Below, piece after piece: positions 14,938 through 22,420 of a stretch of 25,614 bases of DNA. Positions within the stretch are counted from its first letter, which is position 1, and the number at the start of each line of letters is the position of its first letter. A program made the translations under genes and the position numbers. The notes beneath the pieces were generated by a model. The model saw only the letters and a list, made by a program, of their open reading frames with translations, searched no databases and was not told the DNA's origin. This DNA comes from a virus, in the IMG/VR virus record IMGVR_UViG_3300006077_000031, positions 1 through 25,614 of that record. One strand, written 5' to 3'.

Positions 14938-17280
14938 TTAAGGCCATCCTAATTTATTTAATAACTTGATAAACTTTGGTTGGAATAATTTCTTCTGGTC
15001 TTCTGGTGAAAACATATCATCTAAACTATTATGATTACTTCTAATTCCTGATGCAGTCCTAACTCTAACCATCGTTTCATTAATTAAATTTAATGATGAA
15101 TAACTGACCATCTCACTAAACGGTTCATACCAAGTTTTGTCACCTTTATATAATGTTTGTAAATTTTTTACATAGTATTCATTTGCTGGTAAATCATTTC
15201 CATCAAACCTTCTAAACTTTTCTGGTATCACAATATAACTTTTATTTCTTCGAGTGAAAATGCTTTCATCACTAAATTCTATTGGAGTATCCGATAGCAA
15301 AGTTGCGAGATCAAAGTCCGCATAATTTTCATATGAGTCGTCACTTACGTCCCATATTGTGTGACTATATTCATGAATTGATGCCCTTAATATCTGCAGA
15401 GATGCATCTTTAGACTTAACTGCACCAAATTCAACCATCATCGTATCAACAGCAACACCCGTACCCGTTGCTTGCTCCTTAGGAACAATCTTACCAGCAG
15501 CACCAACTAAAAAATCCGCCGCCAGCATAGGAACTTGGTTGGCGATAATAGGTAAATAGAAATTTGGATTATCTAGAATATTCGCATCATCTGGTAATTC
15601 ATTAACAGAATTCTCAACAAAGTCATTAAAATCTTTTTCAAATAATTCTCTATTAGGGTATATTTCGGATCCTTTTTTGACTTTTAAATCCGCAGCATCT
15701 GCATATCCAAATGTTTTTAAATAATTATCAAATATCGGGTCTCCTACAACAGCAATATCTTTAAAGTATTTACGGATATGTTCTTTTAACTTTTGCCTTT
15801 TTATTTTAATGAGTTGCTTTTTTTGGTCCTCATTTAAAAGTTCTTCAGGAATTCCTTTACATTCAGTTCTCACAACACCATAACTAAAACCAAATAACGC
15901 ACGCCACCATATTTCCATACCTGCTATTTGCGTTTTTGAAAATAACTTTAATAATCCTGGAACACTTTTCAATACATCTTCAATAGTTACGCATGAACCA
16001 TTCATCATTTGACCAGCAACTCTTGCCAAAAATTCGTCTTCGAATGTATGTAATATTCGTTCAGAGTATCCAATCAAACTATAATCACTCAGGATACTAA
16101 ACCAATAAACACCAGACTTTCCTGCTAATTCTTTTACTTTTTTCAAAGTATCAACATCTAAAGAGTCAACATCATTTTTAGCATTACGTAATGCGTGTAC
16201 TGATTCGTGTATTGCTATTGACGGTGGAGAATTTCCCCACTCAACACCAGAAGTTTTTATTCCCCTGAACTCGCCACTTGACAGAACTGTATATCCCCAT
16301 CTACCATTCTTAAAACTATAAACACTTTCTAATAAATCAGTTGCGTGGTCAGTATCAGATACAAATATTAAGAAATTTTCTGCGGAAGGTTTATACCGTC
16401 CGAGTAATCCACCAGAAGGAGGATGCAAGTTTTTATCAGGTCTTAACGATTCTGAATAATGATTAAATCCCTGCCTAGTGGAAAATAGGTATATTGGGTT
16501 TCCAACTCCTCCGAAGAATAACTTTATTGGTGCAGATAATAATTCTTTAAAATTTGTTCTATGAACTATAAGATTTGAAATAAGACTTTTAATATATCTT
16601 GTTTTCATTTCATCTAATGTACCATTAGTAGTATATAATACATCATCACCAAGTAACAACGGATCCCAAATTGCTATTGGCACAGAACCATCTTTACTTT
16701 CACTTCTAAAATCTGGAACTAATTTTGCTCCGATAGTTAATGAATCTTCTGAAACATATTCTTGAATCAATTTAAAATCAAGACCCCACAAATACTCTGT
16801 CAACGATTCAACTTCTGCTCTAGTTGGTGTAGTAGGAATTTCATAATATGAACAACAAAGTTCATCATATGTTTTATTTTCGAACTTTTCAACTTTATCT
16901 AATATTTTGGTGAATTGTTGTCCAGCATTATTCCCAACTATTCCAACTCCATTAAACCTAATTGTACCCCTTGTTAGATATGCTTCATTTAAGAATACAT
17001 CTGTAGAACCTTTTGTCATTTTTCCAGCATCTGCTGAATCTAAAATTCTTGCTACTTTAATTCCATTAAGATATACATCAGGAGAACCCTTATTAACTTT
17101 TGCTGAATGGGGAACACACACAAGACCCGATTTTATTGTATGTGGTGCTACTGGATCTCCCTTACGAACTACTGGGATTCCGTTAATATATACAGTAGAT
17201 TGTGTTGCTAATGCGGTTGAAGTTGCATCACAACCATGACCAGTTGTTAATGAATCACCGTTTCTACATCCTCCTGGCAT
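14938..17280 (-). CDS. PAAR spike-tip protein with large C-terminal region containing two HExxH zincin motifs (780 aa)
   Basis: Residues 1 to about 100 form a PAAR domain. It starts MPGGCRNGD, continues with GHGCD, then repeated strand/turn units STVYINGIPVVRKGDPV, GSPDVYLNGIKVAR and GSTDVFLNEAY, with Cys/His residues (C5, H15, C17, H47, C55, H58) that could bind the tip metal. PAAR proteins cap gp5/VgrG beta-helical spikes; T4 gp5.4 is only about 97 aa. Here about 680 residues are added. They contain HESVH at 358-362, with acidic candidates E414/E416 further on, and HEYSH at 636-640, with E719/E723 in a YEPFSEMVSY helix. Both fit HExxH zinc metallopeptidases. The gene lies 3 bases after the gp5-like spike gene, which lacks a lysozyme. 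I infer a delivered or tip-mounted protease; substrate unknown. Confidence 0.85.
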   Translation of the reverse strand: MPGGCRNGDSLTTGHGCDATSTALATQSTVYINGIPVVRKGDPVAPHTIKSGLVCVPHSAKVNKGSPDVYLNGIKVARILDSADAGKMTKGSTDVFLNEAYLTRGTIRFNGVGIVGNNAGQQFTKILDKVEKFENKTYDELCCSYYEIPTTPTRAEVESLTEYLWGLDFKLIQEYVSEDSLTIGAKLVPDFRSESKDGSVPIAIWDPLLLGDDVLYTTNGTLDEMKTRYIKSLISNLIVHRTNFKELLSAPIKLFFGGVGNPIYLFSTRQGFNHYSESLRPDKNLHPPSGGLLGRYKPSAENFLIFVSDTDHATDLLESVYSFKNGRWGYTVLSSGEFRGIKTSGVEWGNSPPSIAIHESVHALRNAKNDVDSLDVDTLKKVKELAGKSGVYWFSILSDYSLIGYSERILHTFEDEFLARVAGQMMNGSCVTIEDVLKSVPGLLKLFSKTQIAGMEIWWRALFGFSYGVVRTECKGIPEELLNEDQKKQLIKIKRQKLKEHIRKYFKDIAVVGDPIFDNYLKTFGYADAADLKVKKGSEIYPNRELFEKDFNDFVENSVNELPDDANILDNPNFYLPIIANQVPMLAADFLVGAAGKIVPKEQATGTGVAVDTMMVEFGAVKSKDASLQILRASIHEYSHTIWDVSDDSYENYADFDLATLLSDTPIEFSDESIFTRRNKSYIVIPEKFRRFDGNDLPANEYYVKNLQTLYKGDKTWYEPFSEMVSYSSLNLINETMVRVRTASGIRSNHNSLDDMFSPEDQKKLFQPKFIKLLNKLGWP

Positions 17281-17283
17281 AAT

Positions 17284-18084
17284 TTAGTTCCAGTCTATTC
17301 TTGGTGCGATGAATTTCATATTACCTTTACTAACAATATCGCAAGTACCACCTATGTCTGCTCTGAAATTTCCATCAACAGATATATTTGCATTACCATT
17401 AATAACAACTTTAACATCTCCCGATATATGTACACTGTCTTTACCAGCAACAATTTTATAATTATCTGCAACGATATGTTCTACTTTATCGCCAATTGGA
17501 TGAATTTCATACCCAGTTCCACTTTTGTGTAATTCTCTAATCCTTTCAAAATTCTCAGTATCATCATATTCTTTAACATGACCAGACTCAGTTTCTATTA
17601 CATGATTATATGGATATACTGCTCTAAATGGTTGTTCGGGTTCACCAATAACTTTATCAAGTACATGGACTCTTGTGTTCTCTCCTCTCGCCAATTTGTT
17701 TACATCTGATTCATTAGTATATCTTGGGAATTTTCCAGTCGGATCGTTGAAACCTTCACCAACCTTGGACTTCTCAGAGGGCATACTAGCGATAGTACCC
17801 ATAATGGCAGGTTCTTGAGCACGATCTCCATCTAAGAAGAACCCGAACACCCAACTACCCTCAACAATACCAGTTGGGGATTTACCAACTCCACTTGTAG
17901 AAGCAGAGTCAATACTATTAATAGGAATTGCCCAAGGCAATTCTTTAGTAGGAATCTCACCCTTGTCGTCAGTGTGCCAACCGAATGCTCTTACACGAAC
18001 ACGTCCGAGTTGGATTGGGTCGTTGCGGTCTTCTACGACACCAACGAACCATTTAAATCCATTCCTACCTACAAAGTTTCTCAT
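17284..18084 (-). CDS. gp5: gp5-like baseplate central spike without lysozyme domain (266 aa)
   Basis: The N-terminal ~105 residues are a gp5/VgrG OB-fold: WFVGVVEDRNDPIQLGRVRV, then FGWHTDDKGEIPTKELPWA, then VEGSWVFGFFLDGD and EPAIMGTIAS. A middle stretch with YNHVIETESGHVKEYDDT matches the VgrG/gp5 segment leading into the spike. The C-terminus, residues about 210-262, shows octad beta-helix repeats with glycine near position 7 (VKVVINGN, ANISVDGN, FRADIGGT, CDIVSKGN). This is a trimeric membrane-piercing needle. T4 gp5 is 575 aa with a lysozyme domain between OB-fold and helix; no such domain or catalytic pattern exists here. It overlaps the 62-aa gene by one base, and the PAAR tip gene follows. 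Confidence 0.93.
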   Translation of the reverse strand: MRNFVGRNGFKWFVGVVEDRNDPIQLGRVRVRAFGWHTDDKGEIPTKELPWAIPINSIDSASTSGVGKSPTGIVEGSWVFGFFLDGDRAQEPAIMGTIASMPSEKSKVGEGFNDPTGKFPRYTNESDVNKLARGENTRVHVLDKVIGEPEQPFRAVYPYNHVIETESGHVKEYDDTENFERIRELHKSGTGYEIHPIGDKVEHIVADNYKIVAGKDSVHISGDVKVVINGNANISVDGNFRADIGGTCDIVSKGNMKFIAPRIDWN

Positions 18085-18272
18085 TACATTGCTTGCATCA
18101 ATTCTTGAATTAACTGCTTCTTAGTTCTTTTAGGGTCTAAATTCACACCATTTGCTTTACCATACTCGACAATTGCTTTTTTAGTCATAGTACTGTAAAT
18201 TGGTTCTTCGTGAGTTGGTTCTTTTATCTCTTGTAAAAATTGTGGTTCGTTGTCATTTCTTGGTAATGGCAT
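18084..18272 (-). CDS. Small protein with C-terminal HeH/SAP-like helical motif (62 aa)
   Basis: The N-terminal 25 residues are polar and probably disordered (PLPRNDNEPQFLQEIKEPTH). The C-terminal 35 residues (TKKAIVEYGKANGVNLDP, then KRTKKQLIQELMQAM) look like a helix-extended loop-helix (HeH/LEM or SAP-like) unit, a fold often linked to nucleic-acid or protein binding. It has a strong AAGGAGAT binding site and sits between the gp27-like hub and gp5-like spike genes. It may therefore be a hub-associated protein, an assembly factor or a small virion component. The motif assignment is by eye; function is unknown. Confidence 0.7.
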   Translation of the reverse strand: MPLPRNDNEPQFLQEIKEPTHEEPIYSTMTKKAIVEYGKANGVNLDPKRTKKQLIQELMQAM

Positions 18273-18277
18273 AATAT

Positions 18278-18285
18278 ATCTCCTT
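18278..18285 (-). promoter_or_regulatory. Strong Shine-Dalgarno site of the 62-aa gene
   Basis: The minus strand reads AAGGAGAT about five bases before the ATG at 18272, in the 15-base gap after the gp27-like gene. It is close to the ideal anti-16S match and suggests high expression of this small protein. Confidence 0.7.
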
Positions 18286-18287
18286 GT

Positions 18288-19619
18288 TTAAATTAATCCT
18301 GTATCCTTACTACATTCTAACATTGTTGTGAATACGTTTCCAGTTATTTTTTGTCTTACTTTTGTTATTAAATATCTTCCCGTTAGAAATTTGTCAATTT
18401 TGTTCTGGTCACTAGCAACATCATTATGTATATTGAATATCAAAAAAATTGTATTGCCAACAGTCAATTTAGTATTTCCTGGAATTGTCAATTCAATTAT
18501 ATCATTAAATATTTGTCTTTGATATGATGCCTTTCTATTCGAAAATGCATTAATCCTTTTAGGTAAATGTTGTTCTTTTTGAAAGTTTGAATCATTATCA
18601 TGACCAGTTCTAGAAGTTAAAAGGTTTTCTACTGCACCACCTACGACAAAACTTCCAGGGATTATACCACCTTGTAATGTGTTGAAATTGTCAATTTCTT
18701 TTTCATAGTCAAACTTTGTAACCTTTGCACTCTTCTTTAATATATCTAAATTGATAGTCTTTGCTTTAAATAAACCACCTCTAGCATTCTCTAAGAAATT
18801 TGATGTTTTCTCAACATTATAAGAAATTATTTTAAATTGGTCTTGTGTGTCAACATCAGGAGAATCATTACTGATATTTGCAATAAAATGAAAATATGTT
18901 GCCACTGGTGGCTGATTTATCAAATCACCCATATTTCTAAAATTAAAACCTTTTGCGTCTTCATAGAAACGGTAAAAGGGATAGTGGTCTGGGGAATCTG
19001 CCTCATCAGAAAGAAATTCAATTGCGTCATCAACAGTTAATGATGGAATGACAAAACTCTGTAGACCGTTAGTTTCATCTATTGTTACTGTCTTGGGAAC
19101 AAATATTTCCTTTTCGGTCTGGGAAGTATGGACATATTCTTTGACAAGACTCTTCATCATCTTAGAAATAGTATTTCCTCCACCAGCACCATATGCCTTA
19201 CTAATTCTGTGATTTGTTGAAATATATGCTTCAATACTAACACCCGAAAGAATATATGTCTCAACAAATTCGCTTGACCTACTCTTATCACTCAATTCAT
19301 ATAAGGCAAATTGATGAGTTATCCAAGGAGTTTCTGCCTCAGTAGATGGGTCAATCCTTTCTCTATACACAACCTCAAGCAATTCCATACCAGCAAATCC
19401 AGTAGGAATTCTATTTTCTACATCACCACTAAGCATATCATTTAAATTAATAGAATCTTCAATAACAATATCACAATATGCATAATGTTCATAGATATCA
19501 TGATACATGTTTATTTCTAGATATAATCCTTTTATATCTATCTTTCGATTCATTTTTGTTATTATCGAAAGTTCTTTTAATTCTACGTCGCCTGCAAAAC
19601 GATATCCTCTAGTACCCAT
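18288..19619 (-). CDS. gp27: Baseplate hub protein, gp27-like (443 aa)
   Basis: The 443-aa protein has the features of the T4 gp27 / gpD-type hub. It has an N-terminal beta domain (LKELSIITKMNRKIDIKG, then LYLEINMYHDIYEHYAYCDI and VIEDSINLND), the VYRERIDPS to LYELSDKSRSSEFVETYILS region, and a second tube-like domain (GNTKLTVGNTIFLIFN, then GRYLITKVRQKITGNVFTT and MLECSKDTGLI). The C-terminal GRYLITKVRQ...F.T.LEC segment is typical of tail hub proteins in contractile systems. T4 gp27 is 391 aa. It forms the trimeric ring that joins the tail tube to the spike. It overlaps gp53 by one base and is followed by the 62-aa gene and gp5-like spike, matching the physical hub-spike assembly. Confidence 0.87.
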   Translation of the reverse strand: MGTRGYRFAGDVELKELSIITKMNRKIDIKGLYLEINMYHDIYEHYAYCDIVIEDSINLNDMLSGDVENRIPTGFAGMELLEVVYRERIDPSTEAETPWITHQFALYELSDKSRSSEFVETYILSGVSIEAYISTNHRISKAYGAGGGNTISKMMKSLVKEYVHTSQTEKEIFVPKTVTIDETNGLQSFVIPSLTVDDAIEFLSDEADSPDHYPFYRFYEDAKGFNFRNMGDLINQPPVATYFHFIANISNDSPDVDTQDQFKIISYNVEKTSNFLENARGGLFKAKTINLDILKKSAKVTKFDYEKEIDNFNTLQGGIIPGSFVVGGAVENLLTSRTGHDNDSNFQKEQHLPKRINAFSNRKASYQRQIFNDIIELTIPGNTKLTVGNTIFLIFNIHNDVASDQNKIDKFLTGRYLITKVRQKITGNVFTTMLECSKDTGLI

Positions 19620-20194
19620 TAGATACCATTTCTCAATATATCACGAACTTCGTCTTGAAGTTGATTTAGATACCTTTTATCTAAGATTTGAATTTTTCTT
19701 TTAACATCATTCAATTCAATTTCATAATCATATTTTGTAATAAGTTCTTTATCAGCATCAACAAGTGTGTTATAAGTTGTTAAGTCTATTACCACCCATC
19801 TCTTAGGAATACGTGTCCCGTTGTTTAATACTTTTGCTTCACTTAATACTTGTCTGTATTCATGAGTGGTTGCTTTAGAAGATGGAATACTTCCATACTT
19901 ACCTTTAATGTAGTTATTGAAATCTTCATTAAATAATGGCCAATCAAACATTGGGTCGATTATATCATTAAAATGCAGAACTATCCATGCATGTGCTGAA
20001 CTCCCATAATACTTTTCAGCAATAGTATCAGGTCTATCACCTGCTTGAACATCATATTCATAATAAACGTCAAGACCAGACTTAACTGAAGACTTAATTT
20101 TAAATCTTCTTAAGATATTAGTTAGTCTAACCTTTTGTCCGTCATTAGTTAAATCGTGGTTAGTAGTTGGGAAATTTGAGAAATAATTTGACAT
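19619..20194 (-). CDS. gp53: Baseplate wedge protein gp53
   Basis: The 191-aa protein matches T4 gp53 in size (196 aa) and landmarks. The N-terminus is NYFSNFPTTNHDL, followed by TNILRRFKIKSSVKSGLDVY. A LysM-like unit follows at about residues 45-85 (YDVQAGDRPDTIAEKYYGS, then AHAWIVLHFNDIIDPMFDWP) with the conserved FNDIIDP/DWP segment of gp53. The C-terminal half is helical (KRKIQILDKRYLNQLQDEV). gp53 clamps adjacent wedges together in the baseplate. It lies three bases downstream of gp48 and overlaps the gp27-like gene. In T4, genes 4, 53 and 5 are also near neighbours, which supports the assignment. Confidence 0.93.
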   Translation of the reverse strand: MSNYFSNFPTTNHDLTNDGQKVRLTNILRRFKIKSSVKSGLDVYYEYDVQAGDRPDTIAEKYYGSSAHAWIVLHFNDIIDPMFDWPLFNEDFNNYIKGKYGSIPSSKATTHEYRQVLSEAKVLNNGTRIPKRWVVIDLTTYNTLVDADKELITKYDYEIELNDVKRKIQILDKRYLNQLQDEVRDILRNGI

Positions 20195-20197
20195 AGT

Positions 20198-21337
20198 TTA
20201 ATAGTCTATTTTCCAGTCAGTAGGAATATCATAATGATTATCAATCTGCGTACTCCAATTCTTTCCACCAAAATCTTCTTTAGTGAGAATTTTAGTTTCT
20301 TGGAATTGCAATGAAACTTCAATTGATACTGGTGCTCCAGTATCTTCGAAAAAGATAGGAATATTCTCACCATTATAATTGACATTGATACTCTTTAATA
20401 CTGACCTGTTTACATTAAATAGATGTCGTTTAATTTTACTCGAGAATTCAATATCAAATTCTTCTGGGTATTCGAAAAACACACCACCACCAAATCCAAT
20501 TGATGGATGCATTGCCTTTTCAAACGTGCCAATAACATTTTTAATTGCTTCAGACTCTTGTTCATTTCTTGCAATGAATTTATACGTGAACCCAAATTCC
20601 CTAAAGTTTACATTATCAAAAAGAACAGCAGTATGTGGGTTAATCGCAATACCCTCTGATAAACCGATACCACTCATGATTTGAGATGCACCACCAAGTC
20701 CACCAAGACCAGCAAGTGCACCACCAAGACTAGGAACTTTTGAAAGTGCTGCAGTAATAGCAACAGTAGAAACGATAGATATTACTTTTCCTTTGGATAA
20801 TTCTGTTTCATCAGTTTGATTTCTTGCTTTCAAGAATCCTTTATGTCTTTCTAATATTTTTCCTTGAACATCACTATAACCTTTACCCAAATCATCCATG
20901 GATATCTTACCAGCAGCAACCTTTCCTAAAACGTTAAGGTTATCATTATTATAACTCACACCATGGTTATTGGTTAAATTTGATGGAATTGGCAATGTGA
21001 TACTGATAATAGAACTTTCCTTTTCGACTGTTTCTTTACTTGGTCGTCTACGATCCATTACGTGAAACGTCATATAATGTTCATCATCTAAATCCAAAGG
21101 AAATTGTAATGGTGCATTATATTTGCCACCATTTGATTGATATAAAGCACCAAGTGGTCCTGATGACCTCCATCTCCTTTGCCTTTTATTAATTAATTGT
21201 CTGAAGTTGCCAGAATAAGAAAATCCATCTTTACCATATCCAATTTTTCCTGGAATGTTATCATTAACCTTCCCGAGAATACCCCCTGTTAATTGATTTA
21301 CCGCCTGACCTTTTAAATTTTTAAGATTGAATCCCAT
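20198..21337 (-). CDS. gp48: Baseplate tail-tube cap/initiator, gp48-like (379 aa)
   Basis: I choose the start at 21337 (MGFNLKNLKGQAV) rather than an upstream ATG at 21403, because a late-promoter-like TATAAATA at 21370-21377 lies between them. The gp48 pattern includes PLQFPLDLDDEHYMTFHVMD, SIISITLPIPSNLTNNHGVS, then NPHTAVLFDNVNFREFGFTY and KFIARNEQESEAIKNVIGTF, and a C-terminal PVSIEVSLQFQETKILTKED. Both gp48 and gp54 initiate the tail tube on the baseplate; length (T4 gp48 364 aa) and the first motifs favour gp48. Residues about 183-228 are hydrophobic and very Gly/Ala-rich (SLGGALAGLGGLGGASQIM), an unusual flexible segment. It heads the leftward baseplate operon. Confidence 0.85.
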   Translation of the reverse strand: MGFNLKNLKGQAVNQLTGGILGKVNDNIPGKIGYGKDGFSYSGNFRQLINKRQRRWRSSGPLGALYQSNGGKYNAPLQFPLDLDDEHYMTFHVMDRRRPSKETVEKESSIISITLPIPSNLTNNHGVSYNNDNLNVLGKVAAGKISMDDLGKGYSDVQGKILERHKGFLKARNQTDETELSKGKVISIVSTVAITAALSKVPSLGGALAGLGGLGGASQIMSGIGLSEGIAINPHTAVLFDNVNFREFGFTYKFIARNEQESEAIKNVIGTFEKAMHPSIGFGGGVFFEYPEEFDIEFSSKIKRHLFNVNRSVLKSINVNYNGENIPIFFEDTGAPVSIEVSLQFQETKILTKEDFGGKNWSTQIDNHYDIPTDWKIDY

Positions 21338-21369
21338 TAGAATTGACCTAAATAAATGATTATACAATA

Positions 21370-21377
21370 TATTTATA
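21370..21377 (-). promoter_or_regulatory. Putative T4-like late promoter for the gp48-gp53-hub-spike operon
   Basis: The minus strand has an exact TATAAATA 33 bases upstream of the gp48 ATG at 21337, within the short divergent junction. By T4 geometry transcription would start near 21363 and give a leader of about 25 bases. It overlaps the 5' region of the divergent gp4 gene. Confidence 0.6.
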
Positions 21378-21388
21378 ACGACAAGTGG

Positions 21389-21826
21389 ATGAAATTTTAT
21401 CAAGGTAAGTTTAAACCCAAATTCCCAAAGAAATACAAAGGAGATCCGACTGGTATAATCTACAGAAGTTCTTGGGAGTTAAGTTGTATGTCATACTTTG
21501 ATAAGAACCCAGATATCATCTGGTGGGCAAGTGAGGAGATGATTGTTCCTTATGTATCACCGATAGATGGCAAGAAGCACAGATACTTTCCTGACTTTAT
21601 TATCAAGACTGCTAAAGGTAAAACGATAATGATTGAAGTCAAACCTGCTGCTCAATCGAAACCACCAGAAAAGAAAAAAAGAATTACTAAGAAGTATTTA
21701 AACGAAGTTAAGACATGGGGTGTTAATCAAGCAAAATGGAAGTCAGCAATTAAACACTGTAATAAGAAAGGATGGGAGTTCCAGATAATAACAGAGAAAG
21801 AATTGTTTGGTAAACGTTATAAATAG
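21389..21826 (+). CDS. gp4: Head completion protein gp4 (PD-(D/E)XK nuclease-like)
   Basis: The sequence aligns by eye with T4 gp4 throughout: GKFKPKFPKKYKGDPTGIIY, RSSWE, FDKNPDIIWWASEEMIVPYV, KKHRYFPDF, IMIEVKPAAQSKPPEKKKR, and WKSAIKHCNKKGWEFQIITE. Residues D69, E83 and K85 (numbering from this start) form an intact PD-(D/E)XK nuclease-type motif, as the family is known to have. gp4 acts in head completion so that filled heads can join tails. I choose 21389 because T4 gp4 begins only a few residues before the GK(W/F)xPK motif; an upstream in-frame ATG at 21356 would add 11 residues. Neither start has a clear Shine-Dalgarno. It is the first rightward gene. Confidence 0.93.
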   Translation: MKFYQGKFKPKFPKKYKGDPTGIIYRSSWELSCMSYFDKNPDIIWWASEEMIVPYVSPIDGKKHRYFPDFIIKTAKGKTIMIEVKPAAQSKPPEKKKRITKKYLNEVKTWGVNQAKWKSAIKHCNKKGWEFQIITEKELFGKRYK

Positions 21827-21829
21827 TAT

Positions 21830-22420
21830 ATGGCAACTATATTCGACGATCTATTATTAAAAGGAATTAGGCAAGGATACGCACCAGCAAAAACTGATGC
21901 AGCAAGAAAATGGTTCAGAGAGAAGTCCTCAAAGATCGGCAGAACAAGATTAAAACCTGAAGAGTTACTTAAAGAAGCAAGAAAAAAGAAAGACACAGTT
22001 GAGATTGGTCATATGTACCATTTTATATATGACCCAAAAGGTAAAAAGACTTTACCATATTATGACACGTTTCCTTTAATCTTTATGGTGGGTGAAGCAG
22101 AAGGTGGATTTTATGGGATTAATCTTCACTATTTGCCGCCAAAGTTAAGAGCGAAGTTGATGGATGCATTATATAATTTATCAACCAGTAAACAATATGA
22201 TGACAAAACCAAATTGAAATTGTCATATAGTATTTTGAGTGGGGCAAGTAGATTTAAATGGTTTAAACCAACCTTTAAACATTATCTAGTAAACCATGTA
22301 AGATCTAGATTTATGGAAATAGAAGCACCTGAGTGGGACATAGCACTTATGTTACCTACAAGTAGATTTAAATATGCTACAACTCAGAAAGTTTACGCAG
22401 ATAGTAGGAAAGCAATCTAA
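21830..22420 (+). CDS. Conserved T4-like phage structural protein of unassigned function (196 aa)
   Basis: The protein begins MATIFDDLLLKGIRQGYAP and has a basic helical N-terminal third (TDAARKWFREKSSKIGRTRL). Next comes a compact core with VEIGHMYHFIYDPKGKKTLP, YYDTFPLIFMVG, GGFYGINLHYLPPKLRAKLM, then FKWFKPTFKHYLVNHVRSRF and EWDIALMLPTSRF. I recall this 'YDPK...LPYYDxFPL...GxNxHYLPxxLRxKLMDAL' pattern from many marine T4-like phages, annotated as structural or hypothetical, but I cannot assign a biochemical role. It starts 3 bases after gp4 with no clear binding site, so it is probably translationally coupled, and it overlaps the next tail gene by one base. Head-tail joining or tail-tube assembly is an inference from position only. 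Confidence 0.75.
   Translation: MATIFDDLLLKGIRQGYAPAKTDAARKWFREKSSKIGRTRLKPEELLKEARKKKDTVEIGHMYHFIYDPKGKKTLPYYDTFPLIFMVGEAEGGFYGINLHYLPPKLRAKLMDALYNLSTSKQYDDKTKLKLSYSILSGASRFKWFKPTFKHYLVNHVRSRFMEIEAPEWDIALMLPTSRFKYATTQKVYADSRKAI

Noticed and set aside
21356-21388. Longer gp4 start at the ATG at 21356 (11 extra residues)
   Set aside because: T4 gp4 begins just before the GK(W/F)xPK motif, matching the start at 21389, and no Shine-Dalgarno precedes 21356. The longer form cannot be excluded.
21338-21403. Longer gp48 start at the ATG at 21403 (22 extra residues)
   Set aside because: The extra segment spans the late-promoter-like site and overlaps the start of gp4, and the sequence MIKFHPLVVINILYNHLFRS looks like translated intergenic AT-rich DNA.
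21818-21825. Exact TATAAATA on the plus strand before the 196-aa gene
   Set aside because: It is formed by the last codons and stop of gp4 and lies only 5 bases before the next ATG, so transcription from it would give an essentially leaderless message. Coincidence is more likely.
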